A DNA stretch of 64,000 nucleotides from Ostrinia nubilalis (Eukaryota; Arthropoda; Insecta; Lepidoptera; Crambidae). Numbering within the stretch: position 1 is the stretch's first letter; every line of letters begins with the position of its first letter. The notes below the pieces were generated by a model. That model saw nothing but the letters and a program-made list of their open reading frames with translations, was not told the DNA's origin and did no database searches. Both the position numbers and the translations under genes were made by a program. The stretch covers positions 8,618,001 through 8,682,000 of the forward strand of contig NC_087107.1 in assembly GCF_963855985.1 (NCBI RefSeq). Reading direction: 5' to 3'. Positions 24,890-37,280 of the stretch are shown here, in pieces.

Positions 24890-25062
24890 CTGGAAGACGT
24901 AGCGTGGGCAGGCCTCCTACTAGGTGGACCGACGATCTCGTAAAGGTCGCGGGAAGAGCCTGGATGCGGGCAGCGCAGGACCGTGCATTGTGGAAAACCT
25001 TGGAGGAGGCATTTGTCCAGCAGTGGACGTCATTTAGCTGAAACGAACGAACGAACGAACGA
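24890..25062 (+). mobile_element. RTE-type LINE 3' fragment, CGAA-tailed family
   Basis: Begins GCTGGAAGACGTAGCG and ends in (CGAA)4 then ATAATTTTG. The same ATAATTTTG occurs at about 24862, just upstream, a possible target duplication. It closely matches the 23930 copy. Confidence 0.82.
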
Positions 25063-25268
25063 TAATTTTGAAAAGTTTGGGAATGTAATGAAGTTACAGG
25101 TTGTTACCATGATACCACGCCGGGCTCTACAATTTCAACACTATTCGGCGCTATCTATACTAAGCTGACATCAGGCTAAAATGTGTTTGAAATTCGAATT
25201 ACAAATTCGAATAATTCGGGTTTTTGCAGGACCCCGCTAACGGGATGCTTAAGTGAACATAATATTAA

Positions 25269-25404
25269 CGCCCGTCACAAACGATACTTGCTTAAGTAAA
25301 GCAGCAAATCGAACGCACAGCGCTGAATAGAGCTCTGTGATTAGATCACCCTGTGCGTCCACGCGCACTGTGAGGCCTCATAGTAATGTTTGTGAATACG
25401 GGTG
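25269..25404. mobile_element. TTAA-flanked MITE (CGCCCGT family), copy 1
   Basis: TTAA at 25265-25268 and 25405-25408 bracket CGCCCGTCACAAACG ... GTTTGTGAATACGGGTG. TTAA duplication is typical of piggyBac-type insertion. Related copies are at 49334-49484 and, split by later insertions, 58432-60594. Confidence 0.7.
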
Positions 25405-25409
25405 TTAAA

Positions 25410-26966
25410 CACGTTTACTACTAAACGGGATCCTGCCAAAAACAGTTCCTGCAAAAAACAGGATGTGTCCCTGGTAACAAGCCCTAACGTTCTAGCGCTT
25501 CTATTTGGCCAATCCTAGACAAAAAGTCCCAAAAACACTGCCAATTGAAATCAAAATAACATTATCGAATTTGTATGGTCATTTCGGAGATTAAAATGCG
25601 ATTATAACCACCCAAAATTCGGTCTATAAGAGTTGAAACATAATCAAAATTAAATATAACAATGAACAGGCGTCGCGGGCTGTCGCTACAACGGGCTAAT
25701 ACGGGATGGAGTTTTCAACAAAATTCTATTAAAGTAACATCTGAACTTTGATGAGTCATTCGCGCTTTGTAAGTAGACCATTTCGTTTCTGTCGCTGAGT
25801 GTTTATCTCTGTCTAGAAATAATTAAAAGCTCATATGATTGTATCTGTCATCTGTTTTGAACTTCGTGTTTCCCATTTGTAAAAAAAGAAGATCTGTCAT
25901 CTTTATTGCACTTTTCACAATCTCTCCTATTTTCTTCTGGATAATATTGTTGCAGATCCAATGACAGTTTCATTTAAGTCAAAGTTTAAGTAATAAAACC
26001 CAACCACGGTAATGGTTGAAATATACCGTGGTTGACTTTTATTAACTTACTGTAAACAGAAGATCCAGAAGTTGTAATAAAAGGTGGAAATGGTATTAAT
26101 CTTTGAAATATTTGCAAGAGTGACGTTTTATTTTATGAAGATAGAAGAGTTCTTTGCTTGTTGAGTTGTGAGATGAAGACAAAAACAAATGTACATACTA
26201 GGTACCAAAGGTAAAGGTAATTTACAAGATGTCCTTTTTTATTTATAGTACTAAAAGAAGTGAGAACTGAGAGTGATCATAACTGGGTAGTCGCGTTACA
26301 CCGACTGGTCAGCAGTGTTCCTTCGGGATTAAACTTTTAATTAAGGGATTTTCTGTTCCATAATCATTGTCCTAAGCTAGGGATCCGGGTGTAATGGTGT
26401 AAAAAGTCATTCACAAAATTAGCTATGAGCCCCGACTTTGCCCCGATTTTATTTTGGAGTTGAATTTTAAGTGACTTTATGAGATCCGTTTATGAGTGAG
26501 GTACCAAACTAAGTGTTTGGGTCAGGCCATGTGGAATCCGTGATTAACACGGTTTGTCCCTCTTTGGGCACATCAATGGGTAATTTTGGCGGGGGCAATG
26601 TGGTAGGATGGGCAATTCAAGGTAAATCTTGTTTGGAGAGGCGATATTCAGGGTTAAATTCGTACTGTTTGCGCCAGATATGATTTTTGTAGAGGTTAAT
26701 TAGGTGTTTATTTCAAAGTAATTAATTCTAGAAAATAAAATGTATTTAACAAAATGAAGCCTTGCATTTTGTGACGTGACATAGTTCTTAAAAGGTGAGA
26801 GAGAGGTGACATTATTTTAACTTTGCTGTTAAAATTAGTGGGGTCTTCAGACATACTTAATTTGACTTTTCAAGAGGCGAATAAAGAATTAAGTAGCACT
26901 TGTGTGATTAAAACAAGCTCCTAAAGTTTTTAGTCAAGTAGATAATTTAGTTTAAAGACTAATTTT
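25410..26966. other. Unassigned spacer
   Basis: AT-rich; no exon or named repeat recognised on either strand. Confidence 0.4.
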
Positions 26967-26980
26967 ACGTTTAAGATAAT

Positions 26981-27132
26981 CGTTCGTTCGTTCGTTTCAG
27001 CCGAAAGACGTCCACTGCTGGACAAAGGCCTCCCCCAAGGATTTCCACAAAGACCGGCCCTGCGCCGCTTGCATCCAGGTACCTCCCGCGACCTTCACCA
27101 GATCGTCGGTCCACCTAGTGGGAGGCTGGAAG
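26981..27132 (-). mobile_element. RTE-type LINE 3' fragment with intact target duplication
   Basis: (CGTT)n then TTTCAGCCGAAAGACGTCC; on the minus strand it encodes PTRWTDDLVKVAGGTWMQA and then FVQQWTSFG before a stop. The 14-bp ACGTTTAAGATAAT flanks it at 26967-26980 and 27133-27146. Only 152 bp were inserted, a recent strongly truncated copy. Confidence 0.9.
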
Positions 27133-27487
27133 ACGTTTAAGATAATAATCATTATAAAGGGACATGACTGATAGCAGTTGGAAAATAATTTAACACACAC
27201 ACAAGACTTGTGTCTATCTTTACAGCTAAATGATTTCCAACTGTACTATTGTTATTCAGATTAAGATTAAGACCCAGTCAGATATTTGGCTTCGGGTTAA
27301 ACTATGTGATTCCATCCAATCTACTGAAGCTGCCGAGCGTGACGTCAGCGAGCAACGCCGCAGGCGGGCATTATGCGTACTATGCAAATTCGGGGCTGAA
27401 CCGGGGCAAAACCGAACTGGGGCAGTCAGTTCAGTTCTCGGGTCGCCACTAGATTTGAATGTATCCACTACAATAACGGATGAATAC

Positions 27488-27660
27488 AGAGGGCGTAGTT
27501 TGAGTTTACATCAAATAGTGAGCGCGTAAAAAATGACATTAAATGTATGACGGATTGTACAGCGCCCCTAGCGGAAACGTTCAAAAACTAAAATTTTTAT
27601 TACATTTTTCTAACGCGCTCACTAGTGAGGACCGTTAATGTAAACTCACACTCAGCCCAC
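27488..27660. mobile_element. MITE with GCGCTCACTAGTGAGCGC ends, copy a
   Basis: TGAGTTTACATCAAATAGTG at the left and CACTAGTGAGGACCG ... GTAAACTCACACTCAGCCC at the right. The core contains TGTACAGCGCCCCTAGCGG, shared with copies at 36927-37100 and 60254-60402. Confidence 0.7.
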
Positions 27661-27725
27661 AGAAGATAGCACGTCAGCTGACGTCATAAGTGTGTAGCTA
27701 CACACTGTGACGTATTATGTACCTA

Positions 27726-28677
27726 GGGGAGGTGAGCCCAAAGCGGGTATACCGCCCAAAGCGGGTAGCCTTCGTTATTCACGTATACAAGCCGATTGTG
27801 CACATGTGTGCGTTTCGTGGCAACGCCCGAACTTGTTTCGACACGAATCAGTTTGGCCGAAACATCGGCGACGCGCGGCGGAGCTCCGAGACGCGAATGT
27901 TTTTATTTGCCTGTTTCACAAAAAAATATCAAGATATGTGAATATGAATTACTTCATTCTGTTTAAAGTTGTGTTGAATCTGTTACTTGTGTATTATTCT
28001 GCATTAAAACAGCGTAGAATTCTTATTGTTTTAGCAACATTTCTGATAAAGATTTTGAGATTATTTTACAAAACGTGAAAAAGTATCTTTTGGGCAAAGC
28101 GGGTATGGGTAAAACGGGTAACCGCTTCTTATTCTTATTCTAATTATATATGGATACAAAAATGGTAGTTTCATAGGTAATTTTTGTTGTTTTGGCTGAA
28201 CAAGAATCTGAATTGATAGAAGTCTTGTTTCACATGGATAATCTTTTTTTTGGTCTGATAAAATCGGATTTTTATCTCACGTATATCAATATGCAGAGAG
28301 CAATAAAATTCCGCACCCTTTCAAAAGTCAAACTGCTGGAGAAGTTTGGTGTAAAGCCTTTGAAAAGAGATATCCCCAACTAACATTAAGAAAGCCAAAG
28401 CCAACGTCAGTAACTCGCCTTGCTTAGTCTCGACCCGTTTTGCCCCAGGGGCCATACCCGCTTTGGGCACCCCCTGCGGGCAAACCGGGTAAAATGACCG
28501 ACTGATTAGTTCTTAAATTTTTAAAGTGATTTGTTACAAGAGAAGTGATTTTTAGTTTTTATTACAAAGTTTAATACATACTTGTACGAATTATTAAAAA
28601 TACATAACTTTGCAACTGCAGTAACGTCTTTTTTATTGACACAAACCTTAAGTTACCCGCTTTGGGCCCATCTCCCC
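27726..28677 (+). mobile_element. pogo-like DNA transposon, degenerate
   Basis: TA target copies at 27724-27725 and 28678-28679 bracket GGGGAGGTGAGCCC ... and its inverted partner GGGCCCATCTCCCC, both running into CAAAGCGGGTA. The word CAAAGCGGGTA recurs just inside the ends (27735-27775, 28095-28110, 28440-28490). At 952 bp it is too short for an autonomous copy; a broken transposase piece is at 28192-28427. Confidence 0.8.
28192..28427 (+). pseudogene. pogo/Tigger-like transposase remnant (CENP-B-type DNA-binding region)
   Basis: One frame gives EQESELIEVLFHMDNLFFGL and then KSDFY; after a shift the frame from 28347 gives WCKAFEKRYPQLTLRKPKPT and TSVTR before a stop. W..F..RYP.L.LRKP..TS is the conserved second helix-turn-helix of pogo-like transposases and CENP-B-related proteins. 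The DDE domain is missing. It lies inside the TIR element 27726-28677 in its + orientation. Confidence 0.75.
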
Positions 28678-28679
28678 TA

Positions 28680-30104
28680 CCTAGTTGTAATAGAGGTGGT
28701 GAGGGGCGATACCTAGTTGGTGAAAATAGATGAACTTCGTGATATTATTGCATTTCACTTGTTTTTAGACCGCCTGAAGTAACCAGAAGTCCTAATTTTG
28801 GATCATAAGTTAAAAAGGTCAAAAATTAACGAACAGTAGGTAACTGAAAATAAAGGTACTTGAAAAATTCTTTCACCATTAGAATCTTAAATTATTTCTG
28901 CGGTACGAAGTTCGCTAGGTAGCTAGTCTTAGATAACGTGTTCTTTGAAGGACGGTAGCATTAAGAAAATGCAGTACTGTTCTTTTGTGCACCGATTTTT
29001 GTCAACATTAGAGACAAATTAAATATACCTAAGTACTTTAGAAGAAACTACTGTTCTTTTAACTGCTTCGCTACCAAAACCCTACGCCACCGAAACGAAA
29101 AAAGGCTTCGAATTCTCAAAAAACTCCACGATTACCCACATTCCGGAACATTCGCATGCTTCGAATATCTAGCTTGCAAGTGCACAAAATATTCCATCGC
29201 GATACGTGAGCTCTTTTTTTTTGTTTTTATTTTCGCCATATTTGTCGCGTCGTGAAAATAGAGTGGCTCGACGTACCCACTCTTTGAATTTCGATATTTG
29301 GGGAATGGTGCATTCATTTGTTTTTTGTGGAGGTATGAATACAGAACACTGGGATTCCATTTTTGAAGTTCAACTTTTGAAAATGGAATCCTTGCGTTTG
29401 AAAGTTCGCGTATTTCTTTTTATTAATATTCAAAATTGAGAGAGGCCAGTATTTTTTTTACCTATTTCGTATGGAATTTCAATTCTAGTGCTACGTAACT
29501 CAATACCCCCAATTTTTTTACTTACGTTTGGCTATCTAATCATGGACTAGATTTTAGAAACTTCAATAAATTATTACCAACGGCCGAAGGAGATTTATAA
29601 AATAACAAATAAATGAGAAAAGTTATTCCAAAACAGATCGCTTGATCTCCCAAATCCTCGGAACTCTGGGTATTATCAACAAGAAAATTCGCTACTTCCT
29701 TTGGGGAAGTTCAATTTATTAAGATTTACTGGGGCAATGCTTGCGTAAACTAAAATTTAATTACCGGCAGCTTAATATAGCGTCGACTTGAGACTATTTG
29801 GCCAGTAATAAAGGTCTGAACCTTGTACCAGACACGTACAGGTGATGGGCGGGCCACGAGAATCGCGTTTCAAGATGAAAAATAAAAAACGGAATGAAAA
29901 TGACACATTTTAGGATGCTTTGAAATTCCTTTTCTCATAAATCTCTTGTAAGATCATTGTTACTTTTCATACTATACCTACGTTTAAAAGAGTGAATTAA
30001 ATACAAGTGTATAGGATTAACTGTAAAAGCTCAAGAAACATCAGTGGCTATTGGCTAGTGACACAGACTTACATTGCCACCGAGCGAGACGATTTCGTAT
30101 TTTC
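28680..30104. other. Unassigned spacer
   Basis: No gene recognised. ORFs on both strands around 29130-29440 are an out-of-frame antisense pair with no motif. Confidence 0.4.
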
Positions 30105-31290
30105 GCGTCTAGTTACTGTCGCTCATTTCACCATCTAAAATGTGAATGAAAGGTATCAATAGAACCAAAAATGCACAAAAATCATTCACTAGTAGTTGTG
30201 GCCAATAATCTTACGCACAACAGATGCAATTCTCCCGGTTTCTTGGCTCCAAGTGGAAAGAGGCCAGCAGTGCATCCATTAGCACAGGCGGCGCGTAATT
30301 TGCACAGCGACACAGTTCGGCTGACACAGCGACGCTGTCAAATAGAGCTAGATAGTAAGTCCTTCAGCACTTACAAAGATTGGTTAGCTGCTAACTAAAT
30401 CTAACACACTGTGCCACCAAACAAGACGGCCTATTTGGTAACGCCGTGTGCGTATTTTCAGGATTTTCGGGCTCTATCACTTAGATGGCTCCAAAATACA
30501 GTAATGACAATAGAAACTAGGCCCAGTATCGCGCTTATAGTGTCATTTATTAGCCAATCTTACGCACAACACAACGGACGCATTTCAACCGGTTTCTTGG
30601 CTCCAAGTGGAAAGAGGTCAGCAGTGCATCCATTAGCACAGGCGGCGAGTAATTTGCACAGCGGCACAGTTCGGCCGTTTGCAGCTGCCACAGGACGCTC
30701 TGTCAAATGGAGCCTTTTGTAAACTCATGTTTTTAATACTGTTACTGTACATCCTATCATCTCAATGTGAGTGAGACCAATGAATAAATCCGCAAAGATG
30801 TTAAGGGAACAGCCTTTAAGCCTCGTGCTCTTCAGGATACTCTAGCAAAAAAACCGTCATATTGTGGCCAATCTCATGCACAACGGACGCGTTTCTTGGC
30901 TCCAAGTGACAGCGACGCTCTATCAAATGGAGCCCTTTGTAGACTCAGGTCTTTCTGATACTGTCGCTCATGTTAGCATCTCAATGTGCGTGAGAGGGAT
31001 GAATAGATCCGAAAAATTACAAAAGAATTTAAGGGAAAAAGCTCTTGACTTCTAGAGTCTCGCGCTCTTCCAAATACCTACTCAGTAAGTAAACCGATCA
31101 TAGTGTCATTTTATGGTCAAGCGTCTACGCACAACAGGCGCATTTCTCCCGGTTTCTTGGCTCCAAGTGGAAAGAGGCCAGCAGTGCATCCATTAGCACA
31201 GGCGCCGTAATTTGCACAGCACAGTTCGGCCGCGGGCGCTCGTTTGCAGCTGACAGCGACGCTGTCAAATGGAGCCCTTTGTAGATGCAA
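30105..31290 (+). repeat. Tandem array of about four ~330-bp units
   Basis: Units near 30190, 30555, 30870 and 31118 share GTTTCTTGGCTCCAAGTGG, and three of them AGAGGCCAGCAGTGCATCC, TTAGCACAGGCGGCG and CAGCGACGCTGTCAAAT. The third unit has lost the middle. The spacers are also related (ATCTCAATGTGAGTGAGA and its variants), so whole units were duplicated. Three units translate to GFLAPSGKRPAVHPLAQA in one frame, but the frame is not kept around it; coding is unlikely. Confidence 0.8.
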
Positions 31291-31392
31291 CTTTGTGATA
31301 TCGGATAAAGTTTTACGCGCTAATGAGCTGTACCGTTTGCTGTCGAGATTTCTTTGAGTTTTGGCATTGATTCTTGTTAAAGCGAGATTATT

Positions 31393-31700
31393 CAGTGTCC
31401 CAAAAAGTAGTTTCAAGCTGAAGCCAAGAGGTCATCACTAGGGCTATCCGAATCACCCCCATGCATATTCCGCGATTTTTGATTAGTTTCGAAATATGAT
31501 TTGTTTGCTGTGCCGAGGCTTAGCTGATCCAGAAGTATTTACATCGATAACACGAATGTAAACTAAAAGAGGTAAAAATCCTGTAATGTTGTAAAAAAAA
31601 ATCATAACTCGAAAACTATCAAAAGTCGCGGTGATTCGGGTAGGCCTAGTGACGCTCTACCTCTGGGCTTTGGCTTGACACTACTTTTTGGGACACCCTG
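31393..31700. mobile_element. MITE with CAGTGTCCCAAAAAGTAGT ends
   Basis: CAGTGTCCCAAAAAGTAGT at the left and ACTTTTTGGGACACCCTG followed by TA at the right; CTGAAGCCAAGAGGT pairs with ACCTCTGGGCTTTGG and TCCGAATCACC with GGTGATTCGGG. The ends resemble Tc1/mariner-type termini. It abuts the tandem array. Confidence 0.75.
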
Positions 31701-32980
31701 TATATCTAAGTATATGTATGTAAATCGGTAAATACAGCAATAGGCAGTGAACTCCAGTCCCTAGCTTCGCATTATAAAAGAGTTATTCGAAACGCTTAGT
31801 GCTTTTCATCACTCAAGTTTCCTACTTCCTAGTTCAATTAAGTGTAAAATAATAATAAAATGCTAGATTTTGAAGACTAGAATTCACTAGATAGTGTTAC
31901 ACAAACAAAATTTACTACCAGGTCTTACCTGTCCAAACAGGGGCAGAGTCCTTGTCTCTGGTTGGTTTACTTAATTTGACAAACATCAAAGTTCAGTTCC
32001 AACTGAAACGTCTTGGCCAGTGGTTCTCAAAATGTTCAATATTGACACCCTAAAATATAATTAGTTTGACGCTTCAATTCTGAAAAAGTCTTTATTCAGG
32101 CGATGATCGAGATGTACAGAAGGATAGGGCATCAAGCTAAGAATGGCATTTTATATTACCAACAATGTAAGCTTAACATACGCGTAAAAAGGTATACATA
32201 ATTTTATCATTGATACTCCGCTCCTATCCATTGTAGCGAGTTTCTAAAGCTTCCCTCGATAAATGGCCTATCCAACACAAAAAGTAGTTCCTAAGATTAG
32301 TGGAATCGATTCTACTCTTGATTCCGAACAAACTAATTTCAGGTTTTGCGCTCTTTAATTACTACGTTTAAAACTAGAGGTTTTTTTCTAATTTACATTA
32401 GCCGCCTTACAATTTAATCCCCTGGGGGCTTAGCTAAATGTTGAAAAACTGTGATCTAGGGGCTAATAGCTTGATTACAAGCCAAACATTATTGACGAGT
32501 CGACTGGTGCGCCAGCCAATGGCTTAACTCTGACTTCAGGATTATTCCAGTTTGTTCAGCCATTTCCACAGCATACATCAAGACAAACACTACCTTATTT
32601 AGTAGTATTAGGTTATATTTTGCAACAGAAATATAGCTTCATATGCTGAACCGTATTTGTTTTGAATTTCGGGAATCTTTGAAAGATAAATTATAAGTAA
32701 GTACACTTTGCCCAGTTCTTGTAAATTAATTATCGCATCGTGCCTAAATTACCGTTTTCAGTTTAAATTCTTAGCGCTTTTCTGAGTGCACGCAAAGTTT
32801 GTTAAGTCTACTAAGACAATAATTTGTAATTAAAACAACGATAATAATAATAATTAAACCTGAAAATTTTAGAGGACACAGAGAAAGATATGCCTTTAAG
32901 CAACTACATAGTAGACTGATGGAACTTTACAATATTATTTATTTGATAACAGAATGCCTTCGTGGTCGTGGTCACGTTCA
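31701..32980. other. Unassigned spacer
   Basis: No gene, RNA or repeat recognised. Confidence 0.35.
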
Positions 32981-33088
32981 GTAGGCCTAAGATGCGCGCC
33001 GCGATAAGCGGTATCACGCCATTTTATCGATTTTGCCCATACATTTTGACGTCGATAAAAGTTATTACGGCGCGCATCTTAGGCCTAC
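32981..33088. mobile_element. Hairpin MITE, GTAGGCCTAAGATGCGCGCCG
   Basis: The left 20 bases GTAGGCCTAAGATGCGCGCC are answered perfectly by GGCGCGCATCTTAGGCCTAC at 33069-33088, and ATCGATTTTG/GACGTCGAT continue the stem imperfectly. Confidence 0.75.
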
Positions 33089-33205
33089 AGGTTTCAATGT
33101 CGATGATACCTATAACTAGGCAGTACAGATCTCCGCACGATCTCCCGCCATCTCTCCCTGTTGGCAGATTACCTGGCGCTGTTAGATGCGCGGTTTTCCA
33201 CTGAT

Positions 33206-33373
33206 ATCATCGTCATCATCATCATCATTTCAGCCATAGGACGTCCACTGCTAAACATAGGCCTCCCCCAATGATTTCCATGTAGATCGTTTGGTAGCGA
33301 CCTGCGTCCAACGCTACCTTTATAATGTCGTCGATCCACCTTGTGGGTGGCGTCCCACGCTGCGTTTTCCGGT
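33206..33373 (-). mobile_element. RTE-type LINE 3' fragment, ATGATG-tailed family
   Basis: (CATCAT)n then TTTCAGCCATAGGACGTCC and AACATAGGCCTCCCCC; the minus strand encodes the C-terminal block (LQVDDIIKV-like) of the element at 61788-63470 with substitutions. Confidence 0.85.
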
Positions 33374-34075
33374 ACGCGGAATACCTATACATTATAATTT
33401 ATCAAAATCCCGAGATTGAAGTAAAAGGGTTTTCAGATTTCACTAAGTTTAAATCTTACTTTGTAGCCACGAACTGACGTAAAATAATAACAATTCAGTT
33501 TGTGGCATTAAAAGAATGGATAATCTTGGATTACCCATTTCTTTTAATTCAAAGCAGTACCTAACTGCGTTCTACAGTGAAGTTCATTTAGCTTCCAAGT
33601 TAGTGAATCGGGCTTGAGACAAACGAAAACATCATAGAAGGAAGAAAATTATTTATTGCTACAACAACGCTATTAGGATTATTAAGATTATTATGACATT
33701 ATTAAGATGCCTGTATATCACATACTAGCATGAAACATTACTTATTGAAACAACTTTCTGAAGGTGATAAAGCGTAATGGTGTCAGTGTAGCACCTATCG
33801 AGATTAGAAGACCGCTAGATTGACCCCAGCCTGTCGCTGGACTATTGTGGGGAAGCCACTCCTAAAGTTGGATATACACTAGAGCATTTTTTCGTGCATT
33901 CTTACGAATGCTCGGCGCTTCGATGACGTGTACGTAAAATGATGATAGTCTAGAATATATCATAGAGCGGCTCGTTATCCTATCACTTTAACACAAGTAT
34001 AATTCGCTGTATAAATGGAGGGGTTCACGAGAATATTAAAAAGTTAATCAGCGGCTAAAAATGTTGAAACTTAGG
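33374..34075. other. Unassigned spacer
   Basis: No gene or repeat recognised. Confidence 0.35.
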
Positions 34076-34195
34076 CTGAGTTGCACCACCTAACTTTGAC
34101 CGTAACTTCTTACTGATAAACCGGTGTTTTTGTATGGAGTTTAACAGATTTTTTACTTCAGTCAAAGTTAAAGTGAGATGGTTGAACCTAGCTTT
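34076..34195. mobile_element. 115-bp hairpin MITE (GGTTGCACCA family)
   Basis: GGCTGAGTTGCACCACCTAA at the left and GTCAAAGTTAAAGTGAGATG then GTTGAACC at the right. Same family as 19758-19872. Confidence 0.65.
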
Positions 34196-34876
34196 AAGCT
34201 AAGTTTAATGATGAATCCATATTTGGCGTTGACCAATCTCTGTTCTTTCCTGAGGTGGCGTTAAGCTCCCGAATAAAATTAATTAATTCTGAAAAAGTGC
34301 CGATTTTTTTTAAATTCTACGCTTCTATTCGTTCACCTGTTGCAAAACAATACTACGGCTAGCTCACGTACTTACTGACTTAATCCGCTTTCATACGGAA
34401 ACTTTATAATTATACTCACAATTAATGCGCTAGTACAAGGATGTTTTATAAACAGTTCGTTGTCAACACAGCGAAAACTTAAACTGGGGCATTTGGAAAT
34501 TATTTACCTGTTTTCTTAGAACTTTACATTAGTGTAAGGTTTCCTTAAAATCAGTTTATTGTTAAAGTATCTACACCTATCTAAGATAAGAAATAAAAAA
34601 ATCCACGGTGCTTTAATTTAGCCCAAGCTCTCAACCAAACTTTGAGGAAAAAAAACAATGGTATAAACGTTACCAAAAACAAACCTTAATATTTTGTATA
34701 CCTAGTGTGGAGATCGAACCCCCGACGTTGAGTTCTTATCCCAAAAATGCACTAATTATGTTTAGAAGAGGGATTACCTTAATGCGTTAAATTCACAAAG
34801 ACAATTCCTTCCTTCCCTCTTTACATCATATTAAGAGAAAATTGAAGAAAAATAATCAAAAACAGTAAAAATCCAG

Positions 34877-35294
34877 CAGCGTTGCCAGTTTTTTTTTTCG
34901 CCAAGTCGGGACTTTGGTACTTTTTGAGTGAAAATAGCGGGATTCTTCCGTCAAAAGCGGGACATAGTAAAAAAACGTATACAATCAAAGGTTTTCAAAT
35001 ATTTATCTTTTTATTTGACTTAAAATTACGTTTACGTGACAATAGATAGCAAAAGTAGCCATAGAAAATGTATTTTACTCTATCGTTAAATTCGTCTTTA
35101 GAATAAAAAAAGAAAAAATAAACCAAATCGAAATAAAAAAAAAATATTTAGAATAATATGGCGTTTCAAACAATAGTCTGGTGAAGTGAATGTCTCTCTC
35201 CGAAAAGCGGGACCGAGCCTGTCCCGCGCGGGACATATAAATTTTATTTAAAAATCGGGACGTCCCGCCAAAATCGGGACGTCTGGCAACGCTG
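34877..35294. mobile_element. hAT nonautonomous element with perfect 8-bp duplication
   Basis: AAATCCAG at 34869-34876 and 35295-35302 brackets CAGCGTTGCCAG ... CTGGCAACGCTG, a perfect 12-bp TIR. CGGGAC words are repeated inside both ends (about eight, on both strands). Length is 418 bp, noncoding. Confidence 0.9.
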
Positions 35295-36289
35295 AAATCC
35301 AGCCATGTTATAAAACAATAACCGAAAGAGAGTCGACAAAAATAATTCGTCGCCGGCTTATAAGATCGGCCTGTCTTCATAACGGTATGATCCGGTTATA
35401 AATGATACCCAGAGCTCCTCGGGGACCGGGTATCAAACCCGTGTTCGCGGTTACCGGACCAGATTCTGTCTGGGCGATTGAAAAGAGGCGACGTTGTTGA
35501 AAGGATTTGAATAATAAAAGTAATCTAGGCTTTACTTCAAAATACGTAAGTTAGGAATTCACCATAACCATACTTACCAGTACTTAGGTACCTACTTACT
35601 AATAGAACTATTTTTATCCCGGTTTCTAAAAGAGGAACACGGGCACGACAGTCTTTCTGTTATAGTCCGGTAAAAGCTAGGTTTATAATAAACCACGGGT
35701 TTTAAAACTTGATTAAATAGGCTGTCTTAAATAAAAATCAACTTCTCAACCTAGTAAATAATAAGGCTCCAATTTTTTTTCATATTACCTTTACCAAAAA
35801 TAATTTCACAAGATAACTGGAGTATTCAGGCGCTGTTTTAGATGGAATCACACGATTTAATACAATTAAGTGGGCACCTATTCGCGAGCTTTAATTAAGT
35901 GCCTCGAGGTGGGTCATAGAGTAGAATATTAATGTAGTAAGTACAGAAACGCCAAATCTTGTAATATGCAAGATACGTACCATAAAATTAAATGTGAATG
36001 TGTGAAATATTAGATTTTTTACATTTCAATATGTTTAATTAAGGTTTAGAACTGAGATCACTGTCCCACCAAGAATATTTTCATGAAAATACATTTGTCA
36101 AGACGAGGCCATAATGACTCGCATCACAAAAAATATTATCAGATCTCTACAACTAACTCTACAAGCCCTACCATACCTTAATAAACTCTACCATAATTAA
36201 AATATGTGGTTCGGCCGTTTTTTTACTTTTTGTACCATGAAATTAGGTGGTACTGCAAAAGACAACAACAAACAACGCGCTTAATGGTC

Positions 36290-36425
36290 CACTCCACGAG
36301 TATACAAGAAAGGCAACAACGCGAGAGGAATGGCGACGGATTGTAAAGCTTGCCACCTAGGTGTGACGACCACGACCAATGACCATTCTGTCAAGAGTGT
36401 AGCGACGAAGAAAAAGAACTAAAGA
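36290..36425 (+). mobile_element. Possible LINE 3' end
   Basis: GGAATGGCGACGGATTGTAA reads EWRRIVKLA-like, a typical LINE C-terminus, and is followed by CGACGAAGAAAAAG. Too short and degenerate for firm classification. Confidence 0.4.
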
Positions 36426-36926
36426 CAAAATTAGGTATAAACTAATATTTGTCCTCTCTGACTACCACGTATTCTTTGCAGCAATGCAAAGTAGCCCGGT
36501 AGAAGGCTCCTAATGGCAGCTTCTCCTCATTACACCTGAACTGCAGGCTCCTCAGTGCACCGCTTAGGATTTTTCATTTTGTTTCCAGCTCGTTGATTCT
36601 TTTAAAAATAATCACCACCCCACAATAAAATGGGAGTATGGGACTAAATGAATATAACTTGGGGTTTCATATATTTTATCAGTTAATATTCTATCTTTTA
36701 AAATTACCTGGTTTCCAAGTACGAGTTATATTAATAAGTTCACTGCTTTTCTGGGAATTATGAAATTCAGCTTATTGGGAATATTGGTAAAATACTCTTA
36801 TTATGTCTTATTTCTGAGTTATTACAATTTTATATTTGATTACCTGCAATAGCAGCCTTGTTTGATGACATAGGAAGGTTGATAGCTATAAGATGAGGAT
36901 TTGAGGAATTATATCTCAGCCAAAGT

Positions 36927-37100
36927 CTGTGGGCTGAGTGTGAGTTTACAACAAACGCGCTTATTAAAAAATGTATGAAAATTTGAGTTTTTGAACGTTT
37001 CCCGCTAGGGGCGCTGTACAATCCGCCATACATTTAATGTCATTTTTTGACGCGCTCACTAGTGAGCGCGTTTGATGTAAACTCACACTAGACCCTCTGT
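36927..37100. mobile_element. MITE with GCGCTCACTAGTGAGCGC ends, copy b
   Basis: GGGCTGAGTGTGAGTTTAC at the left is the inverted form of the right end of copy a (27488-27660); the right end GCGCTCACTAGTGAGCGCG then GATGTAAACTCACAC is a perfect short palindrome. The core CCGCTAGGGGCGCTGTACA is inverted relative to copy a. Confidence 0.75.
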
Positions 37101-37189
37101 ATTATGAAGCCTGACGCTTTTTTTTTAAGAATATTAGCAATTTGTATTATTACTTTAGATACTGACATTTTGTTGAAAAGACACTTAGG

Positions 37190-37280
37190 CTGGGTTGCAC
37201 CATCTTACTTTAACTTTGATAAACGTCAAAAATCTGTCAAATTCCATACAAAAAGCACCGGTTAACGATATAGTTACGGT
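37190..37280. mobile_element. 115-bp hairpin MITE, one-sided copy
   Basis: GGCTGGGTTGCACCATCTTA followed by AAACGTCAAAAATCTGTCA and CACCGGTTAACG; the far terminus is missing. Confidence 0.55.

Noticed and set aside
27707..28078. 123-codon ORF starting near 27707
   Set aside because: It runs across the boundary of the pogo-like element and through its repeated TIR words; no conserved motif in frame.
30171..30722. ORFs with GFLAPSGKR..VHPLAQA
   Set aside because: The shared peptide reflects nucleotide repetition in the tandem array; frames break at different points in each unit.
35390..35470. tRNA-like T-loop (GGTATCAAACCCG)
   Set aside because: No acceptor stem, D arm or anticodon arm could be folded around it; probably a decayed SINE or chance.
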